Origin: Fen-1058 sp964398185
GTDB lineage: Bacteria; Chloroflexota; Anaerolineae; Fen-1058
Assembly (NCBI GenBank): GCA_964398185.1
Contig: CAYNML010000001.1
Coordinates: 101,059-165,058 of the forward strand
Length of the DNA: 64,000 nt
Reading direction: 5' to 3'
Under the pieces are notes generated by a model. That model had not been told where the DNA came from. It saw only the letters and a list, made by a program, of their open reading frames with translations, and did no database searches. The translations under genes and the position numbers were made by a program. This document shows positions 50,532 through 60,061 of this stretch, piece after piece. Within the stretch, counting starts at the first letter, position 1, and each line of letters starts with the position of its first letter.

Positions 50532-51785
50532 CTACGGCACAATCTCGATGGAGTCAATCTCCGCGCCGTCGTTGTTGGGCCAGTTGACGGGCGACCAAAA
50601 GCGAATGTAGCGATAGCCACCGGCTGGGAATCCAAAGGGATCGACGTCGATGGTGAGGCCGGTGTTGTTGAGCAGCGCGGCCGCTGGAATTGCTTCGTTG
50701 TCGTCTTCACCGCCGGCCGCATAGCTGGCGACGTTGGAGTTGTTGTCCGGCACGCCATCGCCCCAGTTGAAGACGGTCACCCAACTCGTGCAGGGATCGC
50801 CGCACACGTCGATTTGCACCCAGTCCAGGCAGATGCCGCCGCAGGCCGCATGTTCGTAATCCACAAAATCATAGGCGCCCGGCGCCGGATGCGACGTGAG
50901 GCGCGGCTGGCCGACGGCGTCCAGATCGATGTCGAGGAAGCCGCCGCATTGAATCTGCGCGATGACGCCATTGGGCAGGCCGAAGTTCGGTTCATTGCGC
51001 GGCACGCTGCCCGGACAAGGCTGCGGCGTACTCGTCGGCGTGGGCGTCGCGCTGGCCGTCGCCGTGGCTGTGGCGGTTTCAGTGGGGGTGGGCGTGCTCG
51101 TCGGTGACGGGCTGGGCGTGAAGGTCGCAGTGGGCGTCGGCGACGAAGTGGGCCAGGGCGTGACGGTGGGCGTGGCCGTGTAAGTTGGCGTGACGGGCGC
51201 AGGCGTTGGGGTGTGCGTGCGAGTGTTCGGCTGCGGCGGTTGAGGGGTGTCGGTGGGCCACGATGTCGCCGTTGAAGTGGGCCAGGGCGTTGCGGTGCTG
51301 GTCGGCGCAGTGGTGCGCGTGGGCCGCGGCGTGGCAGTGCGCGTGGGCGGCAGTGTCGCGGTTCGGGCGAGCATCGGTGTGCTGGAGGGCGCGCGGGTAG
51401 GCGGCGCGGGTGTGGCGGTGGGCTGCTGCGCGATCAACGTGGGCCGTGGGGTTGCCGTGGGCCGATCGGACGTGGGCCAGAACGGACGCGCATCAACCAC
51501 GATCGGATCCAGCTGCTCGTCGCGGCGGATATCTTCGATGATGGCGGGATCGATCGGCGGGAGCATGACGACGGGCCACGCGCCGTAATCGGCCTGCAGA
51601 TTGGAGCGCGTGTCGGGCGGCGTGGAATAGGCGTAATCGCCCAGCGCCAGCTGCCCGCAGCCGAAGAGGATGAGAAACGCGATCGGCACGAGCAGCAGCC
51701 AGCGCAGCAGTTCGCGCGTTGAGTGATCCTTGTGCGGTTGGCCAGCGCCCCGATCGGCCACGGCGGCCCCTCCGTTTTCCTTCAC
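50532..51785 (-). CDS. Membrane-anchored P/T-rich cell-surface protein
   Basis: The 417-residue protein starts at a GTG that overlaps the stop of the preceding gene (GTGA), so the two are coupled. A short cytoplasmic tail is followed by one membrane segment (about residues 28-46, LLRWLLLVPIAFLILFGCG) and a 160-residue Pro/Thr/Ser-rich linker (about 105-255), typical of a cell-wall-spanning stalk. A C-terminal domain (about 260-417) has four or more Cys and aromatic motifs (GGFLDIDLDAVGQPRL, DFVDYEHAACGGICLDW). The stalked domain may be a sensor or adhesin. No family was recognised. Confidence 0.7.
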   Translation of the reverse strand: MKENGGAAVADRGAGQPHKDHSTRELLRWLLLVPIAFLILFGCGQLALGDYAYSTPPDTRSNLQADYGAWPVVMLPPIDPAIIEDIRRDEQLDPIVVDARPFWPTSDRPTATPRPTLIAQQPTATPAPPTRAPSSTPMLARTATLPPTRTATPRPTRTTAPTSTATPWPTSTATSWPTDTPQPPQPNTRTHTPTPAPVTPTYTATPTVTPWPTSSPTPTATFTPSPSPTSTPTPTETATATATASATPTPTSTPQPCPGSVPRNEPNFGLPNGVIAQIQCGGFLDIDLDAVGQPRLTSHPAPGAYDFVDYEHAACGGICLDWVQIDVCGDPCTSWVTVFNWGDGVPDNNSNVASYAAGGEDDNEAIPAAALLNNTGLTIDVDPFGFPAGGYRYIRFWSPVNWPNNDGAEIDSIEIVP

Positions 51786-53257
51786 GCCTTCAGCGCTGAT
51801 CCGTTGGCCGCGCTCTGATCGGACAGCGTGGGCAGGCAGACCGTGATGGTGCTGCCCACCGTTCCCGGACTGCGCAGCCAGACCTGCCCACCCAGCTTGT
51901 CGATGATGGCTTTGGCCGTAGCCAGTTCCAGCCCCGTGCTGTCCAGATTGCCGCCCACGAACGATCGCTCGAACGCGCGCGGTAGATCGTCATCGGCGAG
52001 GGGCGCGCCGCCGTCGCTGATGTCGATCCAGATTTGCCAGTCTTGTTCGTGCAGGGCCACGCGCACGGTGCTGCCAATCTCGCTGCGTGAAATGGCGCGC
52101 GTCAGCAGCCCCTGCACGGCTTTGCGCAGCATGGCCGCATCGGCGCGCACAGGCGTCACGTCCGTCGCCAGGCTGGTTTCCAGGCGCAGGCGCTTGGCGC
52201 GCACCATGTCCTGCGGCAGGTTCGCCATGACGTCGTTGAGCAGGCGCGCGGGATCGACCGAGGCGGTGGTGATGCTCGCGCCCGATTCATATTGCGCCAG
52301 TTCCAGCAAATCGTCGGCCCATTGTTGAATGCGCTGCCAGGTCTTGACCAATTGATACACGACGGTGTTCATGCGCTCGGCGGTGAGGGTGGCGGGGTTG
52401 CTCAATTCGGTGAGCAGGTTCATGGCCTGCACCAGCGGCAGGCGAATGCGATTGGCCGTTTCGGTCAGCGTCTGGGTTTTCAACTCGTCGAGCTGCTTCA
52501 GGTGCGAGATGTCGCGGATGACCATGACCCAGCCGTTTGCAGCACCGGGCGCGGCGCTGGGCGCGGCGCTGACGGGCGTCAGGCTGACCATTTGCGTGGC
52601 GCTGCCGGGCCAATTGATTTCGATGGCGGCGGGGCGCTCGCCGCTGGTGGCGCGCCAGTTGGAGAGCAGAATCGCCAGCGGGCGAGGCAGCGACGTCAGG
52701 GCCTCGCACCCGATCAGGTTGTTGCGGCCCAACAGACGCACTGCCGCGGGGTTGACTACGGTGAGCCGCCCCTGCGCATCGGCGGCCAGGATCGCGTCGC
52801 CGATGTTGGCGATGAGGGATTGCAGCCGTTCGCTCTCGAGCTGAGCGCGGGCCTGCAGTTCGGCGCGTTCCAGCTGCAAGCGCCGATAGGCGGCGGTCCG
52901 CTTCACGGCAATGGACAGCTCGTTGATGTTCTCCAGCGGTTTCATCAGGTAGTTGTAGGCGCCATCCTCGCGCAGGGCCGCGATGGCGGTTTCGACGCTG
53001 GCGGCCGCCGTGATGACCACCACTTCCAGGTGCGGGTCGAGCTGGCGCGCTTTGCGCAACAGCTGCACGCCGTCCATGAAGGGCATCATCAGATCGGTGA
53101 GCAGCACGGCAAACGGTCCTTTGGTCTTGAGCAGTTCCAGCGCCTGAAACGGATTGGCGGTGCTCTCCACGGCATAGCCTTGCCGTTCCAGATGACTGGT
53201 CATCAAGAACAGCAGCGCTTCATCGTCGTCGACGACAAGAATCTTTTCGGGCTCCAT
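51782..53257 (-). CDS. Receiver-PAS protein with degenerate histidine kinase core
   Basis: The 491-residue protein has an N-terminal receiver domain (about 4-120) with acidic pocket VVDDDEA, phosphoacceptor Asp in LLTDLMMPFMDG and Lys in YNYLMKPLENI. A PAS domain (about 140-250) and a kinase-like core follow. In the dimerisation helix the usual SHELRTPL reads ANRIRLPL, so the His is replaced by Asn. In the ATP domain the N box (NLLxNA) reads GLLTRA. It is therefore likely a pseudokinase or an output module controlled by the receiver. The start is the ATG of MEPEKILVV with GAGGA upstream; a TTG lies 2 codons earlier. Confidence 0.85.
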   Translation of the reverse strand: MEPEKILVVDDDEALLFLMTSHLERQGYAVESTANPFQALELLKTKGPFAVLLTDLMMPFMDGVQLLRKARQLDPHLEVVVITAAASVETAIAALREDGAYNYLMKPLENINELSIAVKRTAAYRRLQLERAELQARAQLESERLQSLIANIGDAILAADAQGRLTVVNPAAVRLLGRNNLIGCEALTSLPRPLAILLSNWRATSGERPAAIEINWPGSATQMVSLTPVSAAPSAAPGAANGWVMVIRDISHLKQLDELKTQTLTETANRIRLPLVQAMNLLTELSNPATLTAERMNTVVYQLVKTWQRIQQWADDLLELAQYESGASITTASVDPARLLNDVMANLPQDMVRAKRLRLETSLATDVTPVRADAAMLRKAVQGLLTRAISRSEIGSTVRVALHEQDWQIWIDISDGGAPLADDDLPRAFERSFVGGNLDSTGLELATAKAIIDKLGGQVWLRSPGTVGSTITVCLPTLSDQSAANGSALKA

Positions 53258-53323
53258 GATCAAGGTCCTCAGAGATTGTAGGGGCGACCGCGCGGTCGCC
53301 CGGGGTTGGCGCGAAGCCGATCC

Positions 53324-55270
53324 CTACCGTTCTGGCTGCTGTTTGGGCAGCAGAATGGTAAACGTTGTGCCGTGCCCCACGGTGCTTTCGACATCGATGC
53401 GGCCATGATGACGGGTAATGATGCCATAGCTCACCGATAGTCCCAGGCCGGTGCCTTCGCCGGCGGGCTTGGTGGTGAAGAACGGATCGAAAATGCGGCG
53501 CAGGTTTTCGGGCGGGATGCCCACGCCGGTATCTTGCACCGCCAGGGCCACGGCTTCCCCGGCCTGGCTCAAACTCACGCGCAGCGTGCCGCCCTGGGGC
53601 ATGGCGTGAATGGCGTTCTGGATCAGGTTGACCAGGACTTGCTCGATCTGCTGGGCGTCGTAGGTCATGTAGACGGATTGTTCGGGCAGCGCCGTCATGA
53701 CTTGCACGCTGGCTTGGCGGGTCAGGTAGGCTGTGATGCGCAGCGCGGCTTCCACCGTGGCTTTCAAATCCTGCTGGTGCATCTCGGGCGTGGACTGCCG
53801 CGAGAACGTTAATAGATCGCTGACGATCTGGTTGGCTTTGGCGGCGCTTTCGCGGATGAGCGCCAGTTCTGTGTTGGCATACGGCTTCAATTCGGGATCG
53901 TCTTGCAGCGCTTCCGCCAGACCCTTAATGACGGTCAGCGGATTCTTTACATCGTGCACAATGCCGGCGGTGAGCTGGCCAACGGCGGCCAGCTTCTCTG
54001 ACTGGACCAGCTGCTGTTGGGTGCTTTGCAGGCGCGCATTGATCTCGGCCAGTTCGGTGTTGCGCTGCACCGTTTCGGCGTACAGGCGCGCCGCCTCGTC
54101 GGTGCGCTCGCGCAGCTGCAGCGTCATGGTGTCGAAGGCTTCGGCCAGTTCGCCGATCTCGTCGGGGCGATTGAGTTCGGTTTTCTGATCGAAATCGCCG
54201 GCGGCCACGGCCTGCGACAGCGCGCGCAGGCGCAGGATGGGGCGCGCGATGCTCGTCGAGAGGACGTAGCCCAGCACGATGACGGCCACGGTGATGAAGG
54301 CAAAGAACAGGCTGAAGGTGTCGCGGCTGGTGGAGGCAGTATCGACCAGGTAGTTGCTGGACAGCACGACGCCGATGTTGCCCGCCGCCTGCTGCCGGAT
54401 GAGCAGCGGCGTGAAGGCGATCTGATAAGCGCGGCCATAGAGTTGCAGATCATGGGTCGCCGCGGATCCGATCGAGCCGGCCGACACCGCTGCGCGTTCC
54501 AACTCGGCGTAGCCCCCTTCCGGCTCGGGCAGCGTCGTGGCCAGCAGCTGCCCCTGCCGATCGAGCGCGATGATGTCCGCATAGGTCTGGGTCTTGAGGT
54601 CGCTCACCAGGGTTGACAGCCGGGTTCCGATCAGCAGGGCGCCGACGATAGTGTTGGTCTCATCGCGCACCGGCGCGCTGGTCAGCAGATAGGGGCCTTG
54701 CGGCGTTGACAGCAGGCTGGCAAACTTGTCGCCGGTCGCATCCGCCTGGCCTTGCAGCGCGCGCGTCACCAGGTCGAGCTGGGAGAAGTCGGCTCCGCTG
54801 GAGGATTGATATTGCTTAGTCTGCGGATCGTACGCCAGCGTCAGCACTTCGCGGCCGTCGCGATCGATGGTTGTGATGAGTTCGCCGTGATGGTTGAGCG
54901 CCAGCGGCAGCAGCAGTTGTTGCAGCGCTGCGGTGTCACGCTGGGCGAGGGCGGGAGCAACGCCCTGGGTAAAGACCAGCAGGCGCAGCAGAGACAAGTT
55001 GCGCTGCTCCTGGCGGACCACGCCGTCGGCAGCCACGCGGCTGGCCTCGATCATTTGATTGACGAAGCGCTCGCGGATGGATGAGGTCACCAGGCGGGTA
55101 ATGACGAAGGTGCCCACCATGGCGATGAGCAGGGTGAGGATGATGTAAGGTACGATTAATTCCGTGCGCAGGTTGGCCAGGCGCCGCCACCAGCGCCTGG
55201 AACGGCGCTCTGGCAAAGTCAGGTCGCCCGGGTCAAGTGCAGCCAGGGCGGCCCCTGAGTCTGTTTCCAT
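53324..55270 (-). CDS. Sensor histidine kinase (Cache-HAMP-HisKA-HATPase)
   Basis: The 648-residue kinase has two membrane segments (about 36-58 and 310-332) around an extracytoplasmic sensor of Cache type. HAMP (about 333-385), a coiled coil, a HisKA domain with phosphoacceptor His in AGIVHDVKNPLTVI and an intact ATP domain follow: N box VLVNLIQNAIHAMP, G1 QDTGVGIP, F box FDPFFTTK, G2 GTGLGLS. This is the NtrB/ZraS-like type. It is 66 bases upstream of the receiver-PAS gene, so it is the likely phosphodonor of that receiver. Confidence 0.92.
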   Translation of the reverse strand: METDSGAALAALDPGDLTLPERRSRRWWRRLANLRTELIVPYIILTLLIAMVGTFVITRLVTSSIRERFVNQMIEASRVAADGVVRQEQRNLSLLRLLVFTQGVAPALAQRDTAALQQLLLPLALNHHGELITTIDRDGREVLTLAYDPQTKQYQSSSGADFSQLDLVTRALQGQADATGDKFASLLSTPQGPYLLTSAPVRDETNTIVGALLIGTRLSTLVSDLKTQTYADIIALDRQGQLLATTLPEPEGGYAELERAAVSAGSIGSAATHDLQLYGRAYQIAFTPLLIRQQAAGNIGVVLSSNYLVDTASTSRDTFSLFFAFITVAVIVLGYVLSTSIARPILRLRALSQAVAAGDFDQKTELNRPDEIGELAEAFDTMTLQLRERTDEAARLYAETVQRNTELAEINARLQSTQQQLVQSEKLAAVGQLTAGIVHDVKNPLTVIKGLAEALQDDPELKPYANTELALIRESAAKANQIVSDLLTFSRQSTPEMHQQDLKATVEAALRITAYLTRQASVQVMTALPEQSVYMTYDAQQIEQVLVNLIQNAIHAMPQGGTLRVSLSQAGEAVALAVQDTGVGIPPENLRRIFDPFFTTKPAGEGTGLGLSVSYGIITRHHGRIDVESTVGHGTTFTILLPKQQPER

Positions 55271-55377
55271 CGTTTCGGTTTCCTGATGAGTGCCAATGAC
55301 CCCACCAGCGTAACATAAGTCCGACTACTAAGATCAATACAAAGCGTTGGATTTTAGTATGCTTGTGGTGTGTATCT

Positions 55378-55406
55378 TACATACATCACTTCCCCGGCTA
55401 AGTCAA
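55378..55406 (-). promoter_or_regulatory. Candidate promoter for the sensor-kinase operon
   Basis: On the minus strand TTGACT and TATGTA are 17 bases apart, about 108 bases before the kinase start, in an AT-richer gap of 248 bases (55271-55518) with no gene. Confidence 0.4.
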
Positions 55407-55518
55407 TGGATATTTGGGTGTTGCAATCATCCGTTAACGAAAATGGAACGCGATGATCGGCAGGGGAACTGAGCGTTACGGGGTCAATCTGAAGAATCTT
55501 AAGATCTGAGAGTAATGT

Positions 55519-57048
55519 TCAGTCGCTGGCAGGGAGTGTAAAGTGGAAGGTGCTGCCTTGTCCGACCGTGCTGTTCACGCCTGCCTGGCCGCCCATCTTT
55601 TCCACAATCATCTGCACGATGGACAGCCCCAGGCCGTAGCCGGTGGCGCGGACTTTGGAATGCTCGCCATAAGCCTGGAAGAGATGGGCTTGTTCTTCAG
55701 CGGGGATGCCGGGGCCGAAGTCGCGCACCCAGAAGCGGATGAAGCCGTTGGCCTGCTCTTCGAAGCCGAGCTCCAGGCGCGGGGCCGCTGGGGGGATGCG
55801 CCCGTATTTAATGGCGTTGCTCAGGTAGTTGACCCACACTTCTTCCACCCAGGGGCCATATCCCAACGCCGTCGGCCAGACGTCAGGCACGCGCATCACC
55901 ACGCCCGATTCCGCGATCATGAAGGCTAGCCGCGCTTGCGCTTCAGAGATCAGGCGCGTCATGTCGATGGGCGTCAGTTCGACGTGTTCTTTGCGGACCT
56001 GGGCCAGCAGCAGCAGCTCGTCGATGATGCCATTCATTTTGACGGCGTTGCGCGCGATGATGTCGATGTAGTCCTGCCGCTCGGCGGCGGGCAGATCCGG
56101 CCGGCCTTGCAGCCATTCGACGAAGCCGATGATGTTGCTCAACGGGCTTTTCAGATCGTGGGCCACGGTGCGCGAGAAGGCTTCCAGGTCCTCGTTGCGC
56201 GCCAGTACTTCGTTGGCATATTGCTCAATTAACTGCTCGGTCCGTTTGCGCTCGGTGATGTCGTGTGTGGTCGATAGAGCCATCACCACATGGCCCGCTT
56301 GATTGCGCAGCGGGCTGAGAATTTGCTCGTAGTAATGCGGCCCGTCGGAGAGTGGAAACTCGAGCTCGGCCCTGACGGTCTGCCCGGTCTCAAGCACAAT
56401 CTTCAGACGCTCTTCAAAGCGGCGGCCCTCCGCTTCAGGGAAACCCAGATCCTGCCAGTTCTTACCCACCACCTGTTCGGCGGTCAGGCCCACTGCTTGC
56501 AGGGCGCTGGGGCTGGCGTAAAGATAGCGGCCCTCCCGATCGTGCACGTGGAAATGATCGGGCGTGGTGGACAGGATGGCGTCGAGCAGGCGCATCTGCT
56601 GCTCCAGTTCCAGCCGCAGCCGCTCGCGTTCAGCCTCGGCGCGTTTCTGCGCCGTAATGTCGCGCGCCATGGTGATGAGACATTGTTCGCCGGCAATCTC
56701 GATGCGCTGCGCTGATACCAGCCCGATACCTTGCCGGCCAAACTTGGTCTGGAAGGCAAACTCCATGTCACGCACCATGCCGTTGTGCGCCTGCAGGCTC
56801 GACAACAACATGGCCCGATCGTCCAGGTTGTGCCAGATGTGCAATTCCTCTGTCAGGTGTCCCACCACCTCTGCGCGCGTATAGCCGGTGAGCCGCAGAA
56901 AGCTGTCGTTGACTTCCAGGATGCGCCCGTCAGCCAGCGAACTGATCAGGATCGCATCCGGGCTGATGTTGAACGCTTTGGCAAATTTTTCTTCCGACAC
57001 GCGCAGGGCTTCGGCGATCGGCAGGGCCGTGGACGAATCGGCGGTCAT
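55519..57048 (-). CDS. PAS-PAS histidine kinase
   Basis: The 509-residue soluble kinase has two PAS domains (about 15-130 and 145-265), each ending in the typical RDITAQKRAE or HDITERKRTE linker. HisKA follows with His in VAHDLKSPLSNIIG, then an ATPase domain with N box VWVNYLSNAIKYG and G2 ATGYGLGLSIVQ. This is the bacteriophytochrome-like kinase type without a photosensor. No response regulator gene is adjacent. No membrane segment is visible, so it senses an internal signal. Confidence 0.9.
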   Translation of the reverse strand: MTADSSTALPIAEALRVSEEKFAKAFNISPDAILISSLADGRILEVNDSFLRLTGYTRAEVVGHLTEELHIWHNLDDRAMLLSSLQAHNGMVRDMEFAFQTKFGRQGIGLVSAQRIEIAGEQCLITMARDITAQKRAEAERERLRLELEQQMRLLDAILSTTPDHFHVHDREGRYLYASPSALQAVGLTAEQVVGKNWQDLGFPEAEGRRFEERLKIVLETGQTVRAELEFPLSDGPHYYEQILSPLRNQAGHVVMALSTTHDITERKRTEQLIEQYANEVLARNEDLEAFSRTVAHDLKSPLSNIIGFVEWLQGRPDLPAAERQDYIDIIARNAVKMNGIIDELLLLAQVRKEHVELTPIDMTRLISEAQARLAFMIAESGVVMRVPDVWPTALGYGPWVEEVWVNYLSNAIKYGRIPPAAPRLELGFEEQANGFIRFWVRDFGPGIPAEEQAHLFQAYGEHSKVRATGYGLGLSIVQMIVEKMGGQAGVNSTVGQGSTFHFTLPASD

Positions 57049-57077
57049 GCGTTTGTTCCTCTAAAAAAGCGAGTCAC

Positions 57078-57275
57078 TCACTCGTCGTGTTGGGCGGCCA
57101 ATTCTTCCAGCAATTCCTTGGCCTGCCGCTGGGTCAGTTCGGCCTCGGCCAGGCGGTTGGCGTCGAACGCAATTTGATTGAAGACCAGAAAATTGCGGAT
57201 GTCTTCATCGTACTGGCGAAATAACGCGGCGTTAAGGACTTCGCCCAGTTTAATGGTGAGCTGTGGAATGGTCAT
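57078..57275 (-). CDS. Small helical protein upstream of the PAS kinase
   Basis: The 65-residue protein is predicted to be helical: TIKLGEVLNAALFRQYDEDIR, then EAELTQRQAKELLEEL. AGGAAA lies about 9 bases before the ATG. It is 29 bases upstream of the PAS-PAS kinase start, so the two are probably cotranscribed. No family was recognised. Confidence 0.5.
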   Translation of the reverse strand: MTIPQLTIKLGEVLNAALFRQYDEDIRNFLVFNQIAFDANRLAEAELTQRQAKELLEELAAQHDE

Positions 57276-57360
57276 GGGACTGGTTTCCTGCGATCGATAA
57301 AACAGCGCGAGCTGCTACCCTAATTATATACCGAGCGGAGTTCGTTTCTGATACGACTTG

Positions 57361-57369
57361 TGCTAAAAT
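57361..57369 (+). promoter_or_regulatory. Extended -10 promoter giving a probable leaderless mRNA
   Basis: TGC-TAAAAT is an extended -10 with seven bases to the ATG at 57377. No Shine-Dalgarno sequence is present. The layout is the same as at 38859. Confidence 0.55.
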
Positions 57370-57376
57370 CCTAAGC

Positions 57377-60037
57377 ATGGACACCGAACTATTGTTTCGC
57401 GGCTTGGTGGCCGTGCTCGCCTTGATTGCGCTGGGCGCGGTTCTGCTGGTGGTCTACTGGCTGGTCTGGTACTGGCGTCGTCAGCGGAGAGCACGCGCGC
57501 GCGCGGCGCCGCGGCCCAAACAGCCGCCGGCGGCCTCGGCCACGCGGCTGCCGCCGCCGCTGATCCTGCCCGAGCTGGTTGCCGAAGCTGCCGACACGCC
57601 GCGCGATGATCGGCTGGTCAAGGCCGCGGCCGAGACGCTGAATACGCTGTCAGGCGGCATGCAGGATGCCGTGCGCGCCGCGGCGGTGCCGCATTACTTC
57701 AACGTCGAACTGTTGCAGGCGCTGCGTCCCGACTGGGGCGCGACGGCGGGCGATGTTGACGAACGGCTGAAGCGGCTGTGGTTCGTGACCGCCGCGCCGG
57801 AAGGCAGCTGCGTGCAGGGCGTGGTGCGCCGCGCTCTGTTGCGGCATCTCTTCCGCAAAGAGAATCTGCGCGCCGATTATCGGCGCTATGCGCTGCGCCT
57901 GGCCCGCTACTACTACGGCAAATTGATCCAGCAAGCGGCGGCGATGGGCAGGCGGAACACGCGCTTTGTGGCGCAGACCTTCTTCCGCCTGCTGCCGCCG
58001 GCCGACGGCGCGCCGGCCGATCTGATCGAGTGGCTGTACCATCTGGCGATTGGCGATCCGGCCAGCGCGCGCCGGGCGCTGCACCAGCTCGGCGATCGCT
58101 GGCTGGCGGCTGATCGCGTTAGCGATTTGAACGCGCTGCTGGACGCGTTGCAAGAACACAACGAGCCGGGCGAGCAGCGCCTGCCGGACGACTTGCAGAC
58201 CCTGCTGCACTTCTACCGGGGCAGCCTGCTGGTGCGCGCCCGGCGCATGAGCGACGCCCTGACTGAATTGAACCGCGCCCGCGTCATGAGCCAGTCCGAT
58301 CTGAACCTGCTGCACCGCATTTATCAAGCGATCGGTGAAGCGCTCGACGCGCTGACTCCGCCCGATCGTGCTCTCACGCCCGACAGTTCCGTGTGGAGTT
58401 CGTTGTCGCGGCCGGTGGCCGATCGGGCGCACTGGGGCCTGTGGGGTGATCTCCAACTGCCGCAGCCGCCCGACGACGAACTGCGCCGCATTCACGAGAT
58501 GCTGCTGGTCTATCAGGATTCCAACAACCCGTCCGGGACGGCGCTGGCTCAGCGGCTCATCGGCGACGATCACCGCGCGCGCGGCGACTATCAGCAGGCG
58601 CTGGAATGGTATCGCAGCAGTCTGACCACCCTGCGCGCAGCTGGGCGCGACGAGGGCGCGACTCATTCACACCTGCTGGATGAAGCGATCACGCTGAAAG
58701 ATCTGGGTGACACGTTGTACTTGATGGGCCGCGCGCACGAGGCGCTGCGCTACTACGACGAATCGCTGCAGGCGCACCAGCGCATGCCGGGCGATGAACT
58801 GCACGAAGCCGATGCCCACAAGGCCAAAGGTGATGTCTTACATTTTCTGGATCGGTATGCGGAAGCGCTGCCGGAATACGAAGTGGCACTGGCGGCCTAT
58901 CGCAAGCGCGGGGCGGTCATGGGCGAGGGCGAGACCTTGCTGGCGCAGGGCCGGCTGTTCCACGCGCTCAACCAGCCCAGTGAAGCGCAGCGCATCTATG
59001 CTGAAGCGGTCGGTATCTATCGGCGCACCGGCAGTTCCCTGGGCGTGGCTAATGCGCTGCTGGTGGTGGGCAGCAGCACGCTGCAGCGCGGTCAGGCGGA
59101 GAAAGCCAGCGAGCACTTCGCCGAAGCGCTGGAAATCTATCGGAAGCAGAAGAACGAGGCGGGCGAGGCGGCGGCGTTGAAGGCGCTGGGCGATGCGCGC
59201 GTCAGGCTGCGCCGGTTTGATCAAGCCGCTGACAACTATGCTGAAGCGGCGACGCAGTTCACCGCGGTGGGGCTGCGGCGCAATCTGGCTGAAACCGAGC
59301 TGGCGCTGGGGCAGCTGCGCCGCACGCAGGCGGACTACCCCGCGGCGCGAGAGCACTATCAACGCGCCATCGATCAATTCGCGGCGGTGCACGATCAGCG
59401 CGGCGCGGCCGACGCCCGGCTGGAGTTGGGCGTGCTGCACAACCTGCTGCGCGAGAGCGGCGAAGCGCAGCGCTGGATTGCGGAGGCGCAGGAGATTTAT
59501 CACCAGGTGCGCGATCGCTATGGCGAAGCCCAGGCGCTGCGCGCGCGGGGCGAGACCGCGCTGGCGCTGGAAGACTATCCACGGGCGCTGGCGGACTTTG
59601 AGGCGGCGGTGAGCCTGTGGCGCGAGATGCGTGATCCGATCGGCGCCGTGAAAGAACTCTATGGGCAGATCGGCCACACGTTGGCCCTGCTCCACAAAGC
59701 GCCGGAGGCGGCGCGCGCGTTTGAACTGGCTGCCGAGAAACAATCGCCGCAGGAATTTGGCTGGCTGGGCTGGCGCGACATGGTGACCAGGGAGTTTGCC
59801 ACGGCCCAGGTACATTTTGCAGCGGTGCAGCAGCGTGATGCCGCGCCGCGCTGGCGCGTGGGGCTGGCGCTGGCATATTGGGCGGGCGGTGATGAACTGA
59901 AAGCCCGGCGTGAAATGGATGCGGCGCTGCGCGGCGCCGACCCGCACGTGCTGGGTGAAGCGTGCCGCTGGATTGCGGCGGTGGCGCTGACGGCTGGGGT
60001 GGATGTGCAGGCCGAGCGGTTTGACTTGATGTGTTGA
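57377..60037 (+). CDS. Membrane-anchored TPR protein
   Basis: The 886-residue protein has one N-terminal membrane segment (about 5-32, LVAVLALIALGAVLLVVYWLVW), a basic stop-transfer and then a long helical part. Ten or more TPR repeats follow from about residue 300 (such as HRARGDYQQALEWYRSSL and EARNLAETELAL-like units). There is no catalytic domain. TPR arrays of this length scaffold protein complexes at the membrane. The start at MDTELLFRG follows from the promoter; a longer frame crosses it. Confidence 0.82.
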   Translation: MDTELLFRGLVAVLALIALGAVLLVVYWLVWYWRRQRRARARAAPRPKQPPAASATRLPPPLILPELVAEAADTPRDDRLVKAAAETLNTLSGGMQDAVRAAAVPHYFNVELLQALRPDWGATAGDVDERLKRLWFVTAAPEGSCVQGVVRRALLRHLFRKENLRADYRRYALRLARYYYGKLIQQAAAMGRRNTRFVAQTFFRLLPPADGAPADLIEWLYHLAIGDPASARRALHQLGDRWLAADRVSDLNALLDALQEHNEPGEQRLPDDLQTLLHFYRGSLLVRARRMSDALTELNRARVMSQSDLNLLHRIYQAIGEALDALTPPDRALTPDSSVWSSLSRPVADRAHWGLWGDLQLPQPPDDELRRIHEMLLVYQDSNNPSGTALAQRLIGDDHRARGDYQQALEWYRSSLTTLRAAGRDEGATHSHLLDEAITLKDLGDTLYLMGRAHEALRYYDESLQAHQRMPGDELHEADAHKAKGDVLHFLDRYAEALPEYEVALAAYRKRGAVMGEGETLLAQGRLFHALNQPSEAQRIYAEAVGIYRRTGSSLGVANALLVVGSSTLQRGQAEKASEHFAEALEIYRKQKNEAGEAAALKALGDARVRLRRFDQAADNYAEAATQFTAVGLRRNLAETELALGQLRRTQADYPAAREHYQRAIDQFAAVHDQRGAADARLELGVLHNLLRESGEAQRWIAEAQEIYHQVRDRYGEAQALRARGETALALEDYPRALADFEAAVSLWREMRDPIGAVKELYGQIGHTLALLHKAPEAARAFELAAEKQSPQEFGWLGWRDMVTREFATAQVHFAAVQQRDAAPRWRVGLALAYWAGGDELKARREMDAALRGADPHVLGEACRWIAAVALTAGVDVQAERFDLMC

Positions 60038-60061
60038 AGCGGAGCGAGTCAGCAACTCGCC

